Shown: positions 59,011-64,000 of the stretch, piece after piece | Numbering within the stretch: the stretch's first letter is position 1 | Layout: each line of letters starts with the position of its first letter | DNA from: Bin87 sp034421995 | GTDB lineage: Bacteria; Chloroflexota; Dehalococcoidia; Lucifugimonadales; UBA3495 | Assembly (NCBI GenBank): GCA_034421995.1 | Contig: DAOUJY010000154.1 | Location: forward strand, 13,735 to 77,734 | Length of the DNA: 64,000 nt | Direction of reading: 5' to 3' | The notes under the pieces: model-generated | What the model saw: the letters and a program-made list of their open reading frames with translations, nothing else | Databases searched by the model: none | Told to the model about the DNA's origin: nothing | Translations under genes and position numbers: made by a program

Positions 59011-59729
59011 ATGACCACCGCCAACACCGTCGGCAAAACGCCGCCGCAGCCCGGACGTTACCGGCTACCCGACCCGCCGGAGCGCCATCCTGACGACATG
59101 ACCAGCTCCAAGCATCTGTCAGCCACCGGCAACCAGCATCATCTCGCTCAGCATCTGGGAAGCCCGGACACCACCATCATCGCCGGCGAGCGTTACGTGG
59201 TGGTGCGGCCCGCCCGCAGCATGGCCGGCAGCCACTATCCGGACCTGCTGGTGACATTTAACGCTGACCCGGCCGCCTACGAGGCCAGCAACGGGTACAT
59301 CATCGAGGAGCAGGGCAAGCCGCCGGACTTCGTGCTGGAGATAGCATCGCGGCATACCGGGCACATCGACGTGGGACAAAAACGGGACGACTACGCCACG
59401 CTGGAAATCCCGGAATACTGGCGTTTTGATGAGACGGGACAATTCCACGGCGCCAGGCTGGCCGGAGATCGGCTGGTCAACGGAGTGTACGTTCCAATCC
59501 CCATTGAGGAGCTGCTCGACGGGAGCCACAGGGTTACAGCCCCGTCCTGAACCTCAACATCAGGTGGGAAAACGGCCAGCTGGCCTGGTACGACCCTGAC
59601 ACCGGCCGTCACATCCTCACCTACAATGACCAGCGGGACCGCGCCGACAATGCGGAAGCCCGTGCCCTTGCGGCGGAGGCTCGCGTCCACGAACTGGAAG
59701 CGGAGTTGCGCCGCCTGAGGGATGGCTAG
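59011..59729 (+). pseudogene. Uma2 (DUF820)-family protein, frameshifted
   Basis: The first frame (59011-59550) gives MTTANTVGKTPPQPGRYRLP, then the Uma2 core with SHYPDLLVTFN, PDFVLEIASRHTG and LEIPEYWRFD, and ends after LLDGSHRVTAPS. The other frame takes over at about 59532 with GYSPVLNLNIRWENGQLAWY, then GRHILTYNDQRDRA and a coiled-coil end, finishing with TAG at 59727-59729. Full-length relatives join these parts, so one base is missing near 59521-59533 (a G-run). Either a sequencing error or a fresh inactivation explains it. Uma2 proteins have a PD-(D/E)XK-like fold and unknown function. Confidence 0.8.
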
Positions 59730-59744
59730 ACAACCGGCGCGGAT

Positions 59745-60737
59745 CTATTCGTCCGGGTCGATTACTATGTCAGGGTGGGTATCCACGCCGTAGTTGGCAA
59801 ACACGGCGTCGATGGCTTCCATGTCCGCGCCGGATAGCGCCCACTCCAAGCCGGCCACGTTGTCCTCCACCTCCTGAACCGTGCGGGTTCCGACGAGGGC
59901 GACGCTGACGGCGGGGTTGGAGAGCACCCAGCGCAGCGCGAGGTGGGGCATATTCCTGCCTCTTGCTTCGGCGATGGGCTTGAGGTCCTCGACGACGCGC
60001 AGGTTGCGCTGGAAATGCTCCTCGGCGAATACGCCCACGTTCCAGCCGGGCCGGCCGCCGGTGGCGCGCCAGTCGTTGCCGCCGAAGGTGGTGTCGGCGG
60101 ACATCGTGCCGGTCAGCAGCCCAAAGGCCAGCGGCCCATAGACCATCACGCCGGCGCCCTGTTGCTGGCAGTAGGGAAAGATTTCCTGCTCCATGCGCCG
60201 GTCGAACATATTGAGGCCATACTGCACCACGTCCACGCTGCGGACGGCCGCGCACTCTTTGATCTGCTCCAGGGTGAAGTTCGAGACGCCGACGGCGCGC
60301 ACCTTGCCCTGGTGTACCAGTCCGTCCAGCGCGCGCATGGTCTCGTCGAAAGGGGTGTTGACGTCGGGCCAGTGGATGAGCAGCACGTCCAGATAGTCGG
60401 TCCCCAGGTTTTGCAGGCTCTGCTCCACGGAGGCGAGGATGGATACCGCCCGGCTGTCGCGGCCCTTGGGACGGTCGGCATAACCCACGCCGCACTTGGT
60501 GACCACGATAACGTCCCTGCGCCGGTTGCCGAGCACCTTGCCCAGCACCACCTCCGACTCGCCTCTGCCGTAGGCCGGCGCGGTATCGAAGCAGTTGATG
60601 CCCAGGTCGATGGCGCGGTTCACGGCGGCGTCCAGCTCGGAGCCGGATACATCGCCATAGGTGCCGCCCATCTCCCAGCAGCCGAAGCCGAGGGCGGAAA
60701 CCGTCATGTCAGTGGGGCCGAAACGTCGGTATTCCAT
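59745..60737 (-). CDS. Aldo/keto reductase
   Basis: The 330-residue (alpha/beta)8 barrel has the AKR tetrad: Asp and Tyr in CFDTAPAYGRGESEVVLGK near 52-57, Lys in VVTKCGV near 82 and His in LLIHWPDVN near 125. The last region has a VGTRTVQEV loop for NADP(H). It reduces carbonyls or oxidises alcohols; substrate unknown. Convergent with the Uma2 gene. Confidence 0.93.
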   Translation of the reverse strand: MEYRRFGPTDMTVSALGFGCWEMGGTYGDVSGSELDAAVNRAIDLGINCFDTAPAYGRGESEVVLGKVLGNRRRDVIVVTKCGVGYADRPKGRDSRAVSILASVEQSLQNLGTDYLDVLLIHWPDVNTPFDETMRALDGLVHQGKVRAVGVSNFTLEQIKECAAVRSVDVVQYGLNMFDRRMEQEIFPYCQQQGAGVMVYGPLAFGLLTGTMSADTTFGGNDWRATGGRPGWNVGVFAEEHFQRNLRVVEDLKPIAEARGRNMPHLALRWVLSNPAVSVALVGTRTVQEVEDNVAGLEWALSGADMEAIDAVFANYGVDTHPDIVIDPDE

Positions 60738-60797
60738 GGGGTTTTACTCCAGGCTGGGTGAGTTGCCCCGTAGATGGCATAGCCCGGCTCAAGCCGG

Positions 60798-61277
60798 CTA
60801 GTTCCCCGGAGGCGGGTCGTTGAATTCGCGCCCTTCGGCAGCCGCCCTCATGCGCGCTTCGTTCCACTGCTGCCACAGCTTGCGTTCTGCATCGACCCCT
60901 TCGGCCCTGCCTTCGGCTCTACCCTCTGCTCTGCCTTCGGCTTGTCCTTCAGCTCTGCCCTTGGCCCTTATTTCGGTCAACTCCCGTTCCCGTCTTTGCT
61001 TATCTTTGCCGATTAGCGACAACGTGTAAAACAACCTCAGACCTCCTTCCGCCAGCACTGCGATGACGCCGTAGGAGATGGCGCCCAGGCTTGCCATCGC
61101 GGCGACCGCATCCCAATGCTCCCAAAATCGCGGCTGGCCGGTCCAGAACCACGTCATCAGCGCGGCGCCGAATGGCGAAGCCGCAAAATGCCTGACTTGC
61201 CAACCTTCCGGCTGTATCAGCCAATACCAGAGGTGGCGCGGTATTGACTTGATTCCATCGTAAATGCCGCGCCACAT
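60798..61277 (-). CDS. Membrane protein with AEGR repeats
   Basis: The 159-residue protein has two hydrophobic segments (about 30-50 and 62-90) and then a charged coil with the repeats RAEGQAEGRAEGRAEGRAEG. The repeats are encoded by 12-base near-identical units at about 60898-60970. The repeat length could vary between strains. I do not recognise a family. It lies between the aldo/keto reductase and the second amidase. Confidence 0.65.
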   Translation of the reverse strand: MWRGIYDGIKSIPRHLWYWLIQPEGWQVRHFAASPFGAALMTWFWTGQPRFWEHWDAVAAMASLGAISYGVIAVLAEGGLRLFYTLSLIGKDKQRRERELTEIRAKGRAEGQAEGRAEGRAEGRAEGVDAERKLWQQWNEARMRAAAEGREFNDPPPGN

Positions 61278-61297
61278 CGCAACCCGATTTTACCATT

Positions 61298-62722
61298 TCA
61301 CCCCAAATCAGGCCACACGCCCCGGCTGGGCGACACCCTCTCGTAGGCGTGGGCGATGTGGAAGAGGTTGCCCTCCTCCCACGGGCGGGCGATGAACTGG
61401 AGGCCAATGGGCAGGCCCAACTCGCTGAAGCCGCAGGGCACGGTGATGGCGGGGAAGCCGGTGGCGTTCATCGGGCTGGTGTTGCGGGAAACGTGGCCGG
61501 AGCCGGGGCCGCGCACCTTCTGACGCCGTCCTTCCGCCTCAAGAGTGTCCGCGTCGATGCGGGGAGCGGGCAGCGGCGTGGTCGGGGTCACCAGGAAGTC
61601 CACCTCCTGCAACACGCGGGCGTGCTCCTCCTTGATGAGACGCTGCACCTTCATGGCCTTGGAGTAGTCGCGGCCCAGCACGAACTGGCCGGCCAGGGTA
61701 CGATAGAGTGTGTCGGGGCCGTAGTCATCACGATTGGACGTGATGTACGGCTCGTGGGTAACCACGCTGTCGGCCATGCTGGAGAAGCGCAACGCGCCGG
61801 CGTACTGCATGGTGGGCACGCTGACCTCTCGGGTGGCGACGCCCAGTTCTTCCAGGGCGGCAATGGCCCGGCGCACGGCAGCCTCCACCTCGGGATCCAG
61901 ATGGTCGTAGTAGTAGTTGGACGGGATGCCCATGGTGAGGCCGCTGATGCCCCGCTCCAGGATGAGGGCGTAGTCGTCCACGGGAACCGGCACGGTGCTG
62001 GGATCCAGCGGGTCGTAGCCGGCGATGGCCTGGAGCACCAGCGCGCTGTCGCGGACGGAGCGGGTCATGGGGCCGATGTGGTCGCCGTTGAAGCTGGTCA
62101 CCAGCAGCCCCCGCTGGCTGACGCGCCCGAAGGTCTGCTTCAGGCCCACCACGCCGCAGAAGGCGCCGGGAAGGCGCACCGAGCCGCCCAGGTCGGTGCC
62201 CAGGGACGCGAAGGTGACTCCGGCGGCCACGTTGGCCCCGCCGCCGCCGCTGGAACCGCCGGGGATGTGGTCCACGTTCCAGGGGTTGTGCACCGCCCCG
62301 TAGTGGGGGTTGTTGGAGGTCGCGCCGGCGGCGAACTCCTCCAGGTTCTCCTTGCCGAGGATAATCGCGCCGGCTTCCTTGCAGCGTCGGACCACGTCGG
62401 CATCCTCGTCGGGCACGTGGTCGCTCAGCACCTTGGTGCCCAGGGTGGTCCGGATGCCGCCGGTGGCGATGTTGTCCTTGATGCCGATGGGTATGCCGTG
62501 GAGCGGCCCGCGGTACTCGCCGCGGGACAGGGCATCTTCGGCCTCCTCGGCCTGGGCCAGGGCCTGCTCGCGCATGATGGTGATGAATGAGTTGAGGGTG
62601 GGCTGCTGCCGTTCGGCCTCGGCCAGCGCCGCCTCGGTGAGGTCAACGGGAGATACCTCCCGCGCCTGGATCATGGGAGCGACTTCGGAAATGGTCAGCT
62701 TGAGCAGTTCGGAGCTAGGCAT
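61298..62722 (-). CDS. Amidase-signature family protein (second copy)
   Basis: The 474-residue enzyme has Lys in GIPIGIKDNI near 80, the cis-Ser loop GGSSGGGGANVAAG near 155, and the nucleophile Ser in GTDLGGSVRLPGAFCG near 179. The catalytic Ser-cisSer-Lys set is complete. GGAGGAG before the ATG at 62722 sets the start. Its beginning overlaps the end of a GatC-like gene by 8 bases, so the pair is a translational unit. Substrate unknown; related enzymes act on small amides and on Glu-tRNA. It is not closely similar to the amidase at 20944. Confidence 0.92.
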   Translation of the reverse strand: MPSSELLKLTISEVAPMIQAREVSPVDLTEAALAEAERQQPTLNSFITIMREQALAQAEEAEDALSRGEYRGPLHGIPIGIKDNIATGGIRTTLGTKVLSDHVPDEDADVVRRCKEAGAIILGKENLEEFAAGATSNNPHYGAVHNPWNVDHIPGGSSGGGGANVAAGVTFASLGTDLGGSVRLPGAFCGVVGLKQTFGRVSQRGLLVTSFNGDHIGPMTRSVRDSALVLQAIAGYDPLDPSTVPVPVDDYALILERGISGLTMGIPSNYYYDHLDPEVEAAVRRAIAALEELGVATREVSVPTMQYAGALRFSSMADSVVTHEPYITSNRDDYGPDTLYRTLAGQFVLGRDYSKAMKVQRLIKEEHARVLQEVDFLVTPTTPLPAPRIDADTLEAEGRRQKVRGPGSGHVSRNTSPMNATGFPAITVPCGFSELGLPIGLQFIARPWEEGNLFHIAHAYERVSPSRGVWPDLG

Positions 62723-62927
62723 CGGCTTCTCCTCCTCCATCCGCCGGCCGGAGCAGGCGCGCGGACATGACGTCGGACAGGTCGAGATCGCGCAGGTTCT
62801 GCAACTCGGTCAAGTAGTTCTCCAACTCCGGCTTGACCAGCTCCAGCTCGGCGTCGGACAGCTCGAACCCGCCGTATTCGGCAATAATACGCTTCATGGT
62901 TTCGTCGGAAATCGGCATTGGCCACAC
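62715..62927 (-). CDS. GatC-like small subunit
   Basis: The 70-residue protein has a helical start (MPISDETMKRIIAEYGGFEL) and 'EYGGFELSDAELELVKPELE', then NLRDLDLSDVMSARLLRPAD. This is the GatC/AtzG-like pattern of a small clamp that wraps an amidase. It overlaps the amidase start by 8 bases, a direct sign of partnership. A similar arrangement occurs at 19981-22383. Confidence 0.72.
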   Translation of the reverse strand: MWPMPISDETMKRIIAEYGGFELSDAELELVKPELENYLTELQNLRDLDLSDVMSARLLRPADGGGEADA

Positions 62928-62997
62928 CTCCCGGTACGGTAGAGGTTACGTTGGCGGGAGTGTACACGGCGAGGGCGGGGGATGCGAGTCCGTGTGC

Positions 62998-63480
62998 TCA
63001 GCCGGTCAGGGCTTTGATCAGCGGTGAGCCGCAGCGTACAACACGGACCAGTTCAGATTGATTGCGGAAGGTTATTTTATTGGCCGGCCTCAGGAGGTTG
63101 TCCCGTTCCGCCCGCCGCATTTGCCCATCATAGGCGGCGACAGGGCGAAATCGCACCGGGACATTGCGCGGGATCAAGCGCTCGGCGATGGCTGCGCCGG
63201 CAGCAAGCTGGCGTAGAAACTTACGCGAGTCGGCGCGTCCCGTGGTCAACTCAATCGGGGCGACCCATTCAGGGTTGTCATCGCCGCCATCAGCCACAAA
63301 GAGATAGTCGCAATGGGGCTCCTGCCTCGATACCGGCGCGTAATCATGCTCCAAATTGATCAAAACGCGAGTCCGGGGCACTCCGGCCAGCCGGAGAGTA
63401 CAACCGCTATTGCTGCATCTGCGGTCATGGCAGGACCGGTCGGTTCCCTGCATAACGGCATTCACCGCCAGGGTTGCCAT
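62998..63480 (-). CDS. Partner protein of an AAA ATPase
   Basis: The 160-residue protein has INLEHDYAPVSRQEPHCDYL, then APIELTTGRADSRKFLRQLAAGA and VPVRFRPVAA. I recall similar proteins encoded next to AAA ATPases, with IELKSGR where this one has IELTTGR. That E-L-K to E-L-T change would remove the Lys of a PD-(D/E)XK-type site. Its ATG shares a base with the ATPase stop (TAATG), so it is translated with it. Defence function is a guess. Confidence 0.6.
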   Translation of the reverse strand: MATLAVNAVMQGTDRSCHDRRCSNSGCTLRLAGVPRTRVLINLEHDYAPVSRQEPHCDYLFVADGGDDNPEWVAPIELTTGRADSRKFLRQLAAGAAIAERLIPRNVPVRFRPVAAYDGQMRRAERDNLLRPANKITFRNQSELVRVVRCGSPLIKALTG

Positions 63481-63893
63481 TATCCGTTTTCGACCCGCGA
63501 CGTTATTTCAACCCAGCGGTTGTAGAGGTCTTCGGTGACCAAGCCGAACCCGGATGGGAAGGTTCCCGAGTCTACGTCCAGAGGGATTTCCCGGACTACG
63601 GAACCGCCATTCTCACCGTGGGGGTCGAAGAACCATGCGCCTATCTCGTCGGGACTCAAGGCACAGTCGGCGGCTTCAATTCCCTCTCGCCGATCTTCAG
63701 GCAGTTCTGACAACCGAACCAAGTTGGCCAGTTCTTCCAGCACCCATTCGCTGTGGGTGGTGATGATGATGCGGATGCCGGCTTTCACGGCAGCGGCTAG
63801 CACGCGCGTGAAGTCCACCTGGGCTTGCGGATGGAGGTGTGACTCGGGTTCCTCGACAATGAGGGTTCCGCCGCGTTTGACGACGTGCCTAAG
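63480..63893 (-). pseudogene. AAA ATPase fragment (carboxy-terminal part)
   Basis: The open frame runs from just after a TAG (63894-63896) to the stop at 63480. It contains a Walker B-like GGTLIVEEPESHLHPQAQ and IIITTHSEW, the H-loop of OLD/RecF-type ATPases. Walker A and the rest of the protein should lie upstream, but the frame is closed by TAG directly before LRHVVKRGG. Another frame further upstream ends in a stop at 63910. The gene therefore looks broken or interrupted near 63893. Confidence 0.65.
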
Positions 63894-63909
63894 CTAGGCT
63901 TTACGCAAT

Positions 63910-64000
63910 TCAAGCCGCGTAAGCGAGGGAATCCACCATTCGGTGGTACAGGGTGACGGGAAGTTCTCGTACATCAGGGTCGCCGGCTGACAGTGATAAA
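63910..64000 (-). CDS. Carboxy-terminal end of an unidentified protein (partial)
   Basis: This minus-strand frame enters from the right edge and reads LSAGDPDVRELPVTLYHR, MVDSLAYAA and a TGA at 63910-63912. The good codon bias at the third position suggests a true coding end. It could be a transposase whose element interrupts the ATPase gene, but no terminal repeats can be judged from 90 bases. Confidence 0.35.
   Translation of the reverse strand, partial: LSLSAGDPDVRELPVTLYHRMVDSLAYAA

Noticed and set aside
60895..60970. A possible CRISPR-like array in regularly spaced short units.
   Set aside because: Units are 12 bases without spacers and encode AEGR repeats in frame.
1..64000. tRNA, rRNA or CRISPR genes.
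   Set aside because: No cloverleaf, rRNA core sequence or direct-repeat/spacer pattern was recognised by eye on either strand; a covariance-model scan would be needed to exclude them fully.

Overview
The window looks like a chromosomal stretch of a GC-rich uncultured bacterium, most likely a Chloroflexota member near the Dehalococcoidia/SAR202 lineages. This rests on family content, not on a marker tree. The supporting families are two LLM-class flavin oxidoreductases, CaiB/BaiF CoA-transferase, several amidases and VOC proteins, DUF4058 and Uma2 proteins, paired FmdB zinc ribbons, a Tes-like radical SAM protein, and a lipoprotein with an alanine/proline-rich linker. I found no rRNA, no tRNA, no CRISPR array and no complete insertion sequence.

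Layout. 0-4 kb (minus strand): the start of a branched-chain amino acid type binding lipoprotein, a membrane-anchored zinc-ribbon/PQQ propeller protein, and a two-gene unit whose second gene reads through an in-frame TGA as a probable UGSC-family selenoprotein with a SECIS-like hairpin. 4.8-8.5 kb: a tightly packed minus-strand run (two FmdB-like zinc ribbons, long ThiE, translin-like, DUF2071, HAD). 9.0-9.9 kb: non-coding, with repeats and promoter-like sequences. 9.9-19.4 kb: polA, CitE-like lyase, folB, an unpartnered SagB-type double nitroreductase, a TPR protein and an S9 peptidase. 19.5-26 kb: PaREP1-like protein, GatC-like protein, HEPN/MNT pair, amidase, SDR, and three tandem DUF4058 genes. 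26-31.9 kb: two LLM oxidoreductases, an APH-like kinase, ribH, AIM24, and a secreted Fn3-like protein interrupted in a C9 tract. 32-38.3 kb: DUF4129 and DUF58 genes split by a two-gene HEPN unit, an orphan HicB-like protein, CMD, TPR and small membrane proteins.

38.3-45 kb is the most distinctive block. It holds PlsY, a methyltransferase, a tetraether-lipid-synthase-like radical SAM protein, two DUF433/DUF5615 toxin-antitoxin-like pairs, and a type II restriction-modification pair. This mixes lipid and defence functions. 45-63 kb is metabolic: CaiB, MFS, an Asp-box propeller, a lactonase-type propeller, two VOC proteins, a Gfo/Idh oxidoreductase, a PLP aminotransferase, TypA, MDMPI, a GMC oxidoreductase, a frameshifted Uma2, an aldo/keto reductase and a second amidase/GatC-like pair. 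The window ends in an AAA ATPase fragment with its partner gene.

Short palindromic or inverted-repeat families are scattered between genes. Four genes show reading-frame breaks (about 20.23, 30.98, 59.53 and 63.89 kb). Three are single-base, homopolymer-type breaks, so sequencing or assembly error must be weighed against real decay or phase variation.
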